This document shows positions 43,189 through 52,065 of a stretch of DNA of 64,000 nucleotides, in pieces. The stretch spans positions 307,493-371,492 of the forward strand of contig JBBAKX010000003.1 in the NCBI GenBank assembly GCA_040403315.1. Reading direction: 5' to 3'. Position 1 is the first letter of the stretch. Each line of letters begins with the position of its first letter. This DNA is from CAMCXT01 sp040403315 (GTDB lineage Bacteria; Bacteroidota; Bacteroidia; M30B66). The position numbers and the translations under genes are program-made. The notes under the pieces are model-generated. The model did no database searches. It had not been told where the DNA came from and was given only the letters and a program-made list of their open reading frames with translations.

Positions 43189-45077
43189 GATTTTATTCTT
43201 AAATAACCTGAAGAAAGCTCTTCAATTAAATTCTGGTCCAATAAATTTCTTAACGCTTCAACAAGAATATCAGGATTTCCGAGGTACTGTTTTTCAAGTT
43301 TTTCAATCGACATTTCTGCACGATTTAGCCAATTGAGGATTTGTTGTTCGAGTAATTCAATATTCTTGTCTTTATTTTTCAAGCAAACATCGCATCTTCC
43401 GCAGGGATCATGGTTTTTCTCACCAAAATATTGGAGTAGAAATGCAGCGCGACAGGTTTCGGATTGTATCAAGTAATCGACCATCGTTTTGTATCTCTTT
43501 GCGGCAGCTTCAGCCCGCTCTGCGTATGTTTTTGCCGACATTGGAATTCGTTCTGGGTGCTGGCGACCCATGGTAAAGAACAGCTTAGGTTGCTGATTTG
43601 CTGGAAAATAGCTAATCACACCTGCTTGATGCATGATTTGAAGCCGTTTTTTTATTTCTGGTTCTTGCATTCCGCAACGTTCGGCAAGGTCGCGTTCGCG
43701 GATTATTACATAGTCTTGAAACATGCCTCCATAGGAACGAAGCAAGGTTCTGAGCAGTAGTTCTGCTTGTTGGTTTTTTACTTCATATTCGTACAGCGTT
43801 TCTTTGTCGACTGGGATAAACACCCGCGATTGTGTTGCTGCATCGCCCGAAAAACTCAACAATCCTTCTTGCTCCATAAAGCGAATGGCATTCACACATT
43901 CGATCGGATGAATTTTGTATCGAGTTGAAAATTCACCAGCATCAAAAGGGTAGGAGAGGCCTTCGCCGCTTCCCACGGGCAGTTGCAAATAGTTGCCGAT
44001 CCAATTGTAGATGGCTTTTACAGTATCGAAACCTGGAAATTGGCGCTTAAATCTTTGAAGTGCATCATCGGCATCGGCGGGCTCTGAAAGTAGAACACCC
44101 CAAGATTTTTTTCCATCCCGACCTGCTCGTCCTGCTTCTTGAAAATATGCCTCAGGTGAATCCGGCAAATCAATGTGAATTACGGAGCGAACATCAGGTT
44201 TATCGATTCCCATTCCGAAGGCATTTGTGCAAACGATTACTCGGATTTTTCCTTCTATCCAATGTTGTTGCCGAAGCGCACGGGTTACAAAATCGATTCC
44301 TGCGTGGTATGAAGTGGCAGCAATGCCTTGTTGGATAAGCCAATCGGAGATTTCGCGCGTCTTTTTTCTGTTGCGCACATAAATCACCGAGCTGCCAGGC
44401 ACTTTGTCGAGAATTCGAAGTATTTGCTTGAGTTTATCTTCTGTTTCGCGCACCACATAAACCAATTCTTCTCTTCTGAAGCTCTTTTGGAAACGCTTGT
44501 TGTTCTTGAACTCAAGCCTGGTTTCGATGTCATCACAAACGTTTGGTGTAGCTGTGGCTGTAAGCGCTATAATTGGAATATGAAGTCCGATTAATGCTCT
44601 AATCTTAGAAATATCCAAGTACGCAGGTCTGAAATCATAGCCCCACTGGGAGATGCAATGCGCTTCATCTACGGCAATCATGCCCACCCTTGAGTGTCGT
44701 AGCGCTTCGATAAAATGTTCGTTTGTAAGGCGTTCGGGCGATACGTAAAGAAATTTGTACTTCCCACTCATGCAGTTATCGAGCACCACAGGGATTTCTT
44801 CAGGCGCCATGGCGGATGATATTAATCCTGCTTCGATGCCGCGTTTACGAAGATTGTCGACTTGATCGTTCATCAGCGCAATAAGCGGCGAAACCACCAA
44901 GCACAATTGGTCGATACACAGCGCTGGTACTTGAAAGCATAATGATTTTCCTCCACCGGTTGGAAGCAATGCCAAGGTGTCGTGGCCATCTAAAACCGCT
45001 TGCACAATATCTCTTTGCAGGGGCCGAAAGGCATTAAAGCCCCAATATTGTTGCAGTATATCTTCGGGTTTGAACAT
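43185..45077 (-). CDS. recQ: ATP-dependent DNA helicase RecQ
   Basis: 3'-5' SF2 helicase of 630 residues. Motifs are LPTGGGKSLCFQVPAL (Walker A), VDEAHCISQWGYDFRP (DEAH-box), LTATATP (motif III), YVRNRKKTREI and RVIVCTNAFGMGIDKPDVR (motif V), then QEAGRAGRDG (motif VI). The RQC zinc site is present (CRAAFLLQYFG...CGRCDVC). No HRDC domain is seen; the last 60 residues are short and helical, so it is a compact, Bacteroidota-type RecQ. The ATG at 45077 is clear. It starts a three-gene coupled run with the alkyl-base glycosylase and a membrane protein. Confidence 0.95.
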   Translation of the reverse strand: MFKPEDILQQYWGFNAFRPLQRDIVQAVLDGHDTLALLPTGGGKSLCFQVPALCIDQLCLVVSPLIALMNDQVDNLRKRGIEAGLISSAMAPEEIPVVLDNCMSGKYKFLYVSPERLTNEHFIEALRHSRVGMIAVDEAHCISQWGYDFRPAYLDISKIRALIGLHIPIIALTATATPNVCDDIETRLEFKNNKRFQKSFRREELVYVVRETEDKLKQILRILDKVPGSSVIYVRNRKKTREISDWLIQQGIAATSYHAGIDFVTRALRQQHWIEGKIRVIVCTNAFGMGIDKPDVRSVIHIDLPDSPEAYFQEAGRAGRDGKKSWGVLLSEPADADDALQRFKRQFPGFDTVKAIYNWIGNYLQLPVGSGEGLSYPFDAGEFSTRYKIHPIECVNAIRFMEQEGLLSFSGDAATQSRVFIPVDKETLYEYEVKNQQAELLLRTLLRSYGGMFQDYVIIRERDLAERCGMQEPEIKKRLQIMHQAGVISYFPANQQPKLFFTMGRQHPERIPMSAKTYAERAEAAAKRYKTMVDYLIQSETCRAAFLLQYFGEKNHDPCGRCDVCLKNKDKNIELLEQQILNWLNRAEMSIEKLEKQYLGNPDILVEALRNLLDQNLIEELSSGYLRIKS

Positions 45078-45113
45078 GGGCGGTTAAAATTACTCGAAAA
45101 CCACGTGATTATT

Positions 45114-45650
45114 TCAAGAACGAACGCCAGGGAAGTTTAAAATGAAGTCGGCTCTTTGTTTTATCGATCCCATTGGAACGGGAATGAGCTTGTAGCCGAG
45201 TTCCATATAGATGCTTTCGAGTGCTTTGTGAACCTTTATTGCTGCTACAAAATCTTCCTTTCGTTCAGGATCTTTTTGAAAAATGGCTTCCCATGGAGGA
45301 GTGATGAAAACCAGTCGAAAGTACTTCAACGTTTCACAATGTTCCCATAAAGATTCAGGGATGGCTTGTTTTTCCTTTTTTAGAAATCCTGCAATATCAG
45401 GAATGCCTCGGTCGTAAAAGGAGGTGTTGTTCACACTTTCATGAAACTGTTGGATTCGTCCTTCTAGCACAAGTTTTGAAAACAAATCGATGTCTTGCCA
45501 GGGTGTTGATGTGCCGCCAGTTTCGATCGATTGTTGGATGATGTTCCGCGCAATTTCATGGTGCACATTTAAGCCACGACGCTCCATTTCTTCAATGATG
45601 CTCGACTTTCCGAATCCCGGACCACCGGTTAACAATACCCTTTTCGTCAC
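45114..45650 (-). CDS. Small AAA-type ATPase/kinase-like protein
   Basis: 178 residues with a P-loop (LLTGGPGFGKSSIIEEMERRG) at the N-terminus, FYDRGIPDIAGFLKKEK (Walker B-like DRG) and FRLVFITPPWEAIFQKDPERKE. The arrangement is that of the AAA_28/NTPase-kinase group. The substrate is unknown. The likely start is GTG at 45650 (MTKRVLLTGG); in-frame TTG at 45689 would add 13 hydrophobic residues that look like non-coding sequence. It lies just upstream of recQ (36-base gap), on the same strand. Confidence 0.78.
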   Translation of the reverse strand: MTKRVLLTGGPGFGKSSIIEEMERRGLNVHHEIARNIIQQSIETGGTSTPWQDIDLFSKLVLEGRIQQFHESVNNTSFYDRGIPDIAGFLKKEKQAIPESLWEHCETLKYFRLVFITPPWEAIFQKDPERKEDFVAAIKVHKALESIYMELGYKLIPVPMGSIKQRADFILNFPGVRS

Positions 45651-45869
45651 ACCGCAAATTACAGTTAAGCTTATCTGCAATACAAGCAATTCAGATTAAA
45701 TTATCCTTGATGTGAATAAATTTTAGGAGATGAATTATTTGTGACTTTTAAAATCGTAAAAGGTGAATCGTTCATTAGAGCAATAACTCATTCAAGCTCC
45801 GACAATTGCTAAATTCTGTATTTCCGCTTTTGTGTTCAGAGTACTAATTACATTGAAAACTATCGGCTT

Positions 45870-47169
45870 ATGCGGTATTCTCATTTTCTATTGGTGGTTG
45901 TGATGCTCTTTTTTTCGGTAGAATTTAAAGCGCAGCGTTTTTGAAGCATTTTTGAAGGATCAGGATGGAAAACCGGTCACAAGTGCTGTTGTAAATAACG
46001 GAAACAATCAGGTTTTTACGAACGCAAGGGGTTTTTTCGGTATCGACACAGTTCGCATGAAGCAATTACAAATTAATCGAATTGGCTATGAACCTTTGCG
46101 GATTGATGTTTCGAGCATTTCGGGAAGCACCATAGTTATGCAACGTAAAGAAAATGCCCTCGGTACTTTCGAAGTAAGCGGAACCTTGCTCCCCGATACC
46201 ATTGTGAGTTCGCCACTTTGGATGATTAAAGACTATATTTTTTGGGGCGATTCAATTTGGTTGCTCACTTGGGATAAACGACCAGATCGTTGTGTGCTTA
46301 GGCTGTTCGATAAACAGAACCGCGAACTGAAGGTTTGTAAGCTTCAAGATCAGGCTGAAAGGTTTTTTAAAGATGCAGCTGGAACAATTTACCTCGAATG
46401 CCTGTCATCAGTTTATCAGGTAACAATATACACGCTTTTGTCGATTCGAACAGACGACTATTATTCAGGAATCAGACGCGTGCCTGTTATGAATGATTCA
46501 GCAATGGTTTACAGCACTTGGAGGTACGATCGTCCAGAATTTGCCTACTTGAAGCTCGATCGAAAAGGAAATTATGATACCGTTTTAACGATACAAGACA
46601 AGCACTTGCGGGATTTGTATTTTGCTGAATTCAAGTTTTTGTCGTTCAAAGATCAAACTGAAATCAAGCGCCGGTGTCGGCGGACAGGCGAAGACCAATA
46701 TGATCTAGCAGCGACTTTCACAGGATTTACACGGTCTATTTGGTGGCTCCCTTTGTACAGTCCGATGATGAAACAAAACGAACAATTTGAAACGTTTGAT
46801 CATTACCGAGATTCTTTGGTGATTTTCGATGAGCATGTGCAAAGAAGCAATCAAATGAATATGAAGTTTCATGAAGACAAATCATACCAAAAACAACTCA
46901 TTCAAGATGAAACTACAGGAGAAGTTTACGCTTTGTATTTAAGATTGGGTGTTTCCTGGTTGAAGAATCTGTCGAAAAATAGTGCGGAGGAATTCAGGCT
47001 CACCCATCGGTATGTGGATAAAATCAGAATCAAGAATCACCACGTGTTTTACCTCTACCGACCTTTTGAATCTTCACAGAATACTTTTCTGTACAGCGAA
47101 AGTGCCCCATTTATCGACGATTTGAAGGATCTCTCAAATAGTGCTGTAAATTGCGACCATTCAAACTGA
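45870..47169 (+). pseudogene. Secreted protein gene broken by a +1 frameshift at a T5 run
   Basis: An ATG at 45870 starts a good signal peptide (MRYSHFLLVVVMLFFSVEFKAQ) that stops at TGA 45942-45944. The same sequence in the next frame runs to 47169 as a CarboxypepD_reg-like domain (AFLKDQDGKPVTSAVVNNGN, ARGFFGIDTV) followed by about 330 residues of unknown function. Deleting one T from the five at 45938-45942 joins signal peptide and body as AQRFEAFLKDQDG, giving about 432 residues. So the reading is a one-base insertion: sequencing error, a phase-variable run, programmed frameshift or inactivation. The body's own start would be TTG at 45952 without a signal peptide, which I find unlikely for such a protein. 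Confidence 0.75.
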
Positions 47170-47179
47170 AAGGTTCGTT

Positions 47180-47947
47180 TTGGAAATTCTACTCATTTGT
47201 ATTGTTGCCTTTTTGGCTTCGTTGCTCACTTTTTACAGCGGCTTCGGACTCGGCACGCTTCTTTTGCCTGTATTTTCGATATTCTATGGTGTGCAGACAG
47301 CCGTTTTTCTCACAGCATTGGTGCATTTTTTAAACAATAGTTTTAAGGCAGTGCTGGTTTGGAAACATGCAAACAAGCAGCTTGCATTGAAATTTGCGTT
47401 GTTTGCGATTCCTGCAGGCTTGGCAGGTGCGAATTTGCTTGGTTTATTAGATGAATCGAAAGGTTTATACCATTACACAATTGGAGAAATGGGTTTTATT
47501 ATCGATCCTATCAGTTTGATTGTAGGTTTGTTGATGGTGATTTTTGGAATCCTCGAACTCAACAAGAAATTCGGAGCGCTACAAGTTGACCTGAAGTGGC
47601 TTCCCTTGGGTGGAATTTTATCAGGATTTTTTGGTGGATTGAGCGGGCATCAAGGTGCGCTCAGAACTGCTTTTTTAATTCGCGCTGGTTTATCCCGCGA
47701 AGCGTTTATTGCCACAGGGATTTTTATTGCCTGCGCGATCGACCTCACACGGATACCATATTATATGTATATCGGTAACGCAGGAGATTTACCTTACCTG
47801 ACTTTGTTGCCTGCAGTACTTTCGGCTTTTGCAGGCGCATGGTTAGGCAATAAATACATTGGGAAAGTTCAAATTTCGTTGATCCGAAAGTTGGTGGCTG
47901 TGTTCCTTTTGTTGTCGGGGAGTTTGATTGCTTTGGGAATCATTTAG
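47180..47947 (+). CDS. TauE/SafE-family membrane permease
   Basis: 255-residue membrane protein with about eight hydrophobic spans. It has the duplicated family pattern: LLTFYSGFGLGTLLLPVFSIFY near the start and GGILSGFFGGLSGHQGALRTAFLI at residue 142 onward. Members export or import sulfite, sulfonates or related anions; the cargo here is unknown. The start is TTG at 47180, 11 bases after the frameshifted gene, since no ATG lies near. It is convergent with a GT2 gene, with only four bases between. Confidence 0.83.
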   Translation: MEILLICIVAFLASLLTFYSGFGLGTLLLPVFSIFYGVQTAVFLTALVHFLNNSFKAVLVWKHANKQLALKFALFAIPAGLAGANLLGLLDESKGLYHYTIGEMGFIIDPISLIVGLLMVIFGILELNKKFGALQVDLKWLPLGGILSGFFGGLSGHQGALRTAFLIRAGLSREAFIATGIFIACAIDLTRIPYYMYIGNAGDLPYLTLLPAVLSAFAGAWLGNKYIGKVQISLIRKLVAVFLLLSGSLIALGII

Positions 47948-47951
47948 ACCA

Positions 47952-48692
47952 TTAAGCGAGAAGTTTCCATTTCGCCAAGCCTGCCTTGTGAAGCATGTAA
48001 CGAAATGAAACACCCAAAACACCCAAGCCATAGATAGAACTTCGACGGAAATTGATCGATGAAGCTTCTTCGAAATATTTTGTAGGACAAGTAATCTCAC
48101 CGATTTCGAAACCTTTGGCGAAAACCTGTGCGATCATTTGATTGTCGAAAATGAAATCGTCGGAATTGTGCGTGAAGTCTAAGCTCTTGAGCACTTCGCC
48201 CGAAAATGCCCTGAAACCAGTATGGTATTCCGACAACTTTTGGTTCATCAAGATATTCTGACTCAAAGTGAGGAAACGGTTAGCAATATATTTGTACATC
48301 GGCATGCCGCCTTTCAATGCACCTTTCCCAAGAATACGAGAGCCAAATACGACTGGATATAAATCGTTTGCGATAATGGCCACCATCGAGTGAATTAATA
48401 GCGGAGTGTACTGATAATCTGGGTGAAGCATCACAACCACATCGGCGTTGAGCTCTAGTGCTTTAGCGTAGCAGGTTTTCTGATTTCCACCGTAGCCTTT
48501 ATTCTTTTCGTGGCGGATTATGTGGCGGATTCCGATTTTTTTCGCCAAATCGGAGGTATTGTCTGAACTATGGTCATCAACCAATACCACTTCATCCACA
48601 ATATCGAAAGGGATTTCGGCATACGTTTTTTCGAGGGTTAGTGCGGCATTGTAAGCCGGAAGCACTACTACTACTTTTCTGTCGCGGAACAT
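47952..48692 (-). CDS. Family 2 glycosyltransferase (DPM1-like)
   Basis: 246-residue inverting GT-A enzyme, likely using a nucleotide sugar and a lipid acceptor. It has VVVVLPAYNAALTLEKTY, VDEVVLVDDHSSDNTSDLA (DDHSSD loop), HEKNKGYGGNQKTCYAKAL and VVVMLHPDYQYTPLLI with the Asp in HPDY. No C-terminal membrane domain is present, unlike eukaryotic-style two-domain types. Upstream (48693-48826) are repeated TTAAC elements, including TTAAC-N7-GTTAA. It is monocistronic on the minus strand. Confidence 0.88.
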   Translation of the reverse strand: MFRDRKVVVVLPAYNAALTLEKTYAEIPFDIVDEVVLVDDHSSDNTSDLAKKIGIRHIIRHEKNKGYGGNQKTCYAKALELNADVVVMLHPDYQYTPLLIHSMVAIIANDLYPVVFGSRILGKGALKGGMPMYKYIANRFLTLSQNILMNQKLSEYHTGFRAFSGEVLKSLDFTHNSDDFIFDNQMIAQVFAKGFEIGEITCPTKYFEEASSINFRRSSIYGLGVLGVSFRYMLHKAGLAKWKLLA

Positions 48693-48826
48693 GGCGCGAA
48701 ATTAACACAATTCGTTAATAACCTTAACATGCTGATAGGAAAGCATATCAATAAAATAAGCGATTTTGAATTTGCTGTGAATGAGGCTTTTTGTATTATA
48801 GCAACTTGCAATTAAAGCTAAAAGCT

Positions 48827-49210
48827 ATGAGTGATCAGAAAAAAATTGAACTTGAATATCTCTTTCGATGCTCGCCTGGTGTACTCTATTCTTTTCTGAC
48901 AGAGCCAAGCGGGCTTTCGGATTGGTTCTGCGATAATGTGAATATTCGGGCAGGTATGTATACCTTCATTTGGAACAAAGACTCTGAACAAGTGGCCAAG
49001 CTTACTGGTTCTCGAGAAAATGTGTATGCCCGTTACCGTTGGGTAGATGGTCCAGACAATGTGTATTTCGAATTTCGAATTCAAGTGGACGACATCACTG
49101 GTGAAACTGCTTTGATGGTGACTGATTTTGCTGAAGATGGCGAAGATGATGAAGTTCGTTTGTCATGGGATAGTGCCATTCAGAAGTTACATCGCGTGAT
49201 TGGCGCTTGA
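48827..49210 (+). CDS. START-like (SRPBCC) domain protein
   Basis: 127-residue cytoplasmic protein with the helix-grip fold of the START/SRPBCC group. It begins KIELEYLFRCSPGVLYSFLTEPSGLSDWFCDNVNI, then AGMYTFIWNKDSEQVAKL and ends with an amphipathic helix (LSWDSAIQKLHRVIG). Such proteins often bind lipids or other hydrophobic ligands. The ATG at 48827 is the natural start. It is next to an LptF/LptG-type permease (49244), a neighbourhood I know from other Bacteroidota, which suggests a lipid or envelope role. The specific ligand is unknown. Confidence 0.85.
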   Translation: MSDQKKIELEYLFRCSPGVLYSFLTEPSGLSDWFCDNVNIRAGMYTFIWNKDSEQVAKLTGSRENVYARYRWVDGPDNVYFEFRIQVDDITGETALMVTDFAEDGEDDEVRLSWDSAIQKLHRVIGA

Positions 49211-49243
49211 TGTGTATTTTTGCCGACTGATTTCAGGTTCTCA

Positions 49244-50875
49244 TTGAAAAAAATAGACAAATTCATCCTTAGTTCCTATCTCGGACCTTTTGTACTTACG
49301 TTCTTCATCGCTGTGTTTATCTTGTTGATGCAGTTCGTATGGAAGTACGTAGACGACCTCGTAGGTAAAGGTCTAGAATGGGGAATCATTTTGAAATTGC
49401 TCGGTTTGGTTTCCCTTACTACAATTTCGTTGGCATTACCATTAGCCATTTTACTTTCTTCGTTGATGACCTTTGGAAACTTAGGCGAATTCATGGAGCT
49501 CACCGCTATGAAGGCATCTGGAATATCGTTGCAGCGAGCCATGCGACCAATTTTTATACTCTGCTTCGCTCTCAGTATTGGCGCTTTTTATTTTTCGAAC
49601 AATGTGCTGCCTATCGCCAATTTAAAAATGAAAACCCTTTTGGGTGATGTTACACAAAAACGGCCTGAACTCAATATTAAGCCCGGCGTTTTTAACAACG
49701 ATATCGACAAATATGTAATCAGAATTGGCAAAAAATCGAACGACGGGAAAGTACTTTCCGACATTATGATATATGACCATTCGCGACAGAATGGAAACGA
49801 ACGACTCATTATTGCCGAAAAAGGCGAAATGAGTCAATCGGTCGATAAACGTTATCTAGAACTGCGCCTCAAAAACGGCTACACCTATACCGAGGCTGAA
49901 CCAGGCAAAAAAAGAAGCAGAAATTCATACCCATTTCTGAAGGAGCAATTTACAGAAGATCTAATTCGCTTCGATTTGTCGATTTTTAGTATGGGCAAAT
50001 CTGACGAAAATCTATACAAGAAAAATTACCAGATGCTTAATCTGTCGCAGCTTCAAGCAGAAACAGATACCTTAGAACGTGAAATACTTGCCGATCAGCT
50101 TTACTTGACTAAAGTCTTGTTTCATGGTCCGTTTTTCGACCTCAAAAAAAACTACACAACAACTATAAGCAACAAGGTTAAAACGGCGGTTAAAAAAGAT
50201 ACCATAGTTCAAGCACCTCTTGATTCCAACCTCAAACCTGAAGAGAAGTTGTTGCTTCAGATTGCCATGAAAGAAGCCATGCAAACTGGCCAAATCATGA
50301 AAATAGACAGTCTAAGAAGGATGAATGATCCTAAAGAAGATCCGGTTATTTCAAACTATCAGCAGAAGGAATTAAAAGATAAACAGGTTGTTTTAAATAA
50401 TTTCAAACCAAGCGAGCGACTCAGAATTCTCGAGCAAGCATCCTCGTTTTTACGTTCATCGAAGAGTTCGCTCGATTTCTCTATCACAACTTTCGAACAA
50501 GAAAAAGAACGTGTTTATCGACACCAAATAGAATGGCACCGAAAATTCACTTTGTCGTTCGCTTGTTTGGTGCTCTTTTTAGTTGGTGCTCCATTGGGAG
50601 CAATTGTTCGAAAAGGAGGTTTAGGCATGCCGGTGGTCTTCTCGCTGATCTTTTTTGTAATTTATCACATGGTTTCAATCACCGGCGAAAAGCTTGCCCG
50701 TGAAGCGGTTCTCACACCATTTTGGGGCATGTGGCTTTCGACGGCGGTTTTGCTACCAATTGGGTTGTTTTTAACCTACAAATCAACGCGCGATTCTGTT
50801 CTGTTTGATATGGATGCTTACCGCCGATTTTTTGTTTCGATCGGTTCAATTTTCAAACCCGCAACCAAGCGTTGA
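49244..50875 (+). CDS. LptF/LptG-family lipopolysaccharide export permease
   Basis: 543-residue inner-membrane protein of the YjgP/YjgQ family, which with LptB and LptC extracts lipopolysaccharide. The N-terminal trio of spans (PFVLTFFIAVFILLMQFVW, LVSLTTISLALPLAILLSSLM, FILCFALSIGAFYFS) is followed by a large periplasmic beta-jelly-roll domain. Three more C-terminal spans come after (LSFACLVLFLVGAPLGAIV, VVFSLIFFVIYHMVSI, LSTAVLLPIGLFL). The periplasmic insert (residues about 260-400) is longer than in E. coli. The start is TTG at 49244 (MKKIDKF). It overlaps the next gene by TTGA. Confidence 0.92.
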   Translation: MKKIDKFILSSYLGPFVLTFFIAVFILLMQFVWKYVDDLVGKGLEWGIILKLLGLVSLTTISLALPLAILLSSLMTFGNLGEFMELTAMKASGISLQRAMRPIFILCFALSIGAFYFSNNVLPIANLKMKTLLGDVTQKRPELNIKPGVFNNDIDKYVIRIGKKSNDGKVLSDIMIYDHSRQNGNERLIIAEKGEMSQSVDKRYLELRLKNGYTYTEAEPGKKRSRNSYPFLKEQFTEDLIRFDLSIFSMGKSDENLYKKNYQMLNLSQLQAETDTLEREILADQLYLTKVLFHGPFFDLKKNYTTTISNKVKTAVKKDTIVQAPLDSNLKPEEKLLLQIAMKEAMQTGQIMKIDSLRRMNDPKEDPVISNYQQKELKDKQVVLNNFKPSERLRILEQASSFLRSSKSSLDFSITTFEQEKERVYRHQIEWHRKFTLSFACLVLFLVGAPLGAIVRKGGLGMPVVFSLIFFVIYHMVSITGEKLAREAVLTPFWGMWLSTAVLLPIGLFLTYKSTRDSVLFDMDAYRRFFVSIGSIFKPATKR

Positions 50876-52065
50876 AAATTCTTCAAATCAGTCAAAAAAG
50901 CCTTTTCCCGCCCATGGATGGTGGAAAACTAGCTATGAAAAGTTTGGCCGATGGCTTGAGAAATGCTGGAATAGAAGTGCATCAATTTATGCTAGGAACG
51001 CCCGGACATCCTATTCCTGCTGATATTCCGAAAGGATATCCTTTTTCAGTGTTCACCGAAAATCTCAACACAAGCGTTCAGCCGGTTGGTGCCTTAATAA
51101 ACTTGATTTCATCCACTTCTTCATACAATCTGGCACGTTTTAGATCTGAAGCTATTGCTGAAAAATTGTTGCAAAGAATTAAAGCTGAAAAGTACGACAT
51201 CGTTCAGGCCGAAAGCATTTTTGCCTTAGAATTGATTTTTCCGATTCTCGATAAAATTAAATGTCCAGTGGTGCTCCGTGCCCACAACGTAGAGCACAAA
51301 ATTTGGGAACGTTTGGCTCACAATGCAACCAATCCGCTCAAAAGGATCTATTTATCCAAAATGAGCAGTCGATTGAAACAAGAAGAAATTCAACGAATTC
51401 GCAGTGTTTCAGGAGTGGTAGCGATTTCTTCAAGCGACCTTGAACAGTTCCAAAAGTTAGGGCTTAGTTTGCCAGCCGAAGTTATCGGAATCGCGCAGCC
51501 ACTTCCCCGGAGGGAAAACCAAGCCACCTTTAATGTAACCAATAAGCTGTTTCATATTGGTGCAATGGATTGGCAGCCAAACCAAGAAGCCATCGACTGG
51601 TTTTTAAAGGATGTTTGGCCATTGATTCATCTTAATTTTCCTGAACTCACCTTCAGTTTTGCGGGTAAATCGATGCCAAATAGGTTCAGGGATTTGAATA
51701 TTAAAGGAGTTCATTTGATGGAAGCGCCAGATGCACTCACTTTTATGCGTGAAAACGGCTTGATGGTAGTTCCGCTGCTGAGTGGCGGAGGAATTCGGGT
51801 GAAAATTATTGAAGGATTAAGTTTAGGAAAGATCATACTCACTACGAGCTGCGGGTTAGAAGGTATTCCTGCCGAACATGGGAAACACCTGTTTATTTGC
51901 AATCAACCTGCTGATTTTGTGGAGGTCATTCAGCGTCTGAGGGATAATCCTGAACTGATAAACGAGGTTTCAGAAAATGCGATTAACTTTGCCCGCAATC
52001 ATTTTGATCCTGAAGCATTAACAAATCGGTTAATTGCTTTCTATAAAACCCTGATCAGCGCTTGA
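50872..52065 (+). CDS. Family 4 glycosyltransferase
   Basis: 397-residue GT-B transferase. The acceptor side has SLFPPMDGGKLAMKSLADGL and YDIVQAESIFALELI. The donor side has FHIGAMDWQPNQEAIDWFL and LMVVPLLSGGGIRVKIIEGLSLGKIILTT (LSGGGIRVKIIE motif). It starts with TTG, overlapping the LptF/G stop as TTGA, and ends in a TTGA overlap with the next GT4 gene. The coupling with LptF/G suggests the sugars end up in lipopolysaccharide or another exported glycolipid. Confidence 0.87.
   Translation: MKILQISQKSLFPPMDGGKLAMKSLADGLRNAGIEVHQFMLGTPGHPIPADIPKGYPFSVFTENLNTSVQPVGALINLISSTSSYNLARFRSEAIAEKLLQRIKAEKYDIVQAESIFALELIFPILDKIKCPVVLRAHNVEHKIWERLAHNATNPLKRIYLSKMSSRLKQEEIQRIRSVSGVVAISSSDLEQFQKLGLSLPAEVIGIAQPLPRRENQATFNVTNKLFHIGAMDWQPNQEAIDWFLKDVWPLIHLNFPELTFSFAGKSMPNRFRDLNIKGVHLMEAPDALTFMRENGLMVVPLLSGGGIRVKIIEGLSLGKIILTTSCGLEGIPAEHGKHLFICNQPADFVEVIQRLRDNPELINEVSENAINFARNHFDPEALTNRLIAFYKTLISA

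Noticed and set aside
48693..48826. TTAAC/GTTAA elements as DnaA boxes
   Set aside because: They differ from the box consensus at key bases and are few; they could equally be ordinary AT-rich promoter sequence of the GT2 gene.
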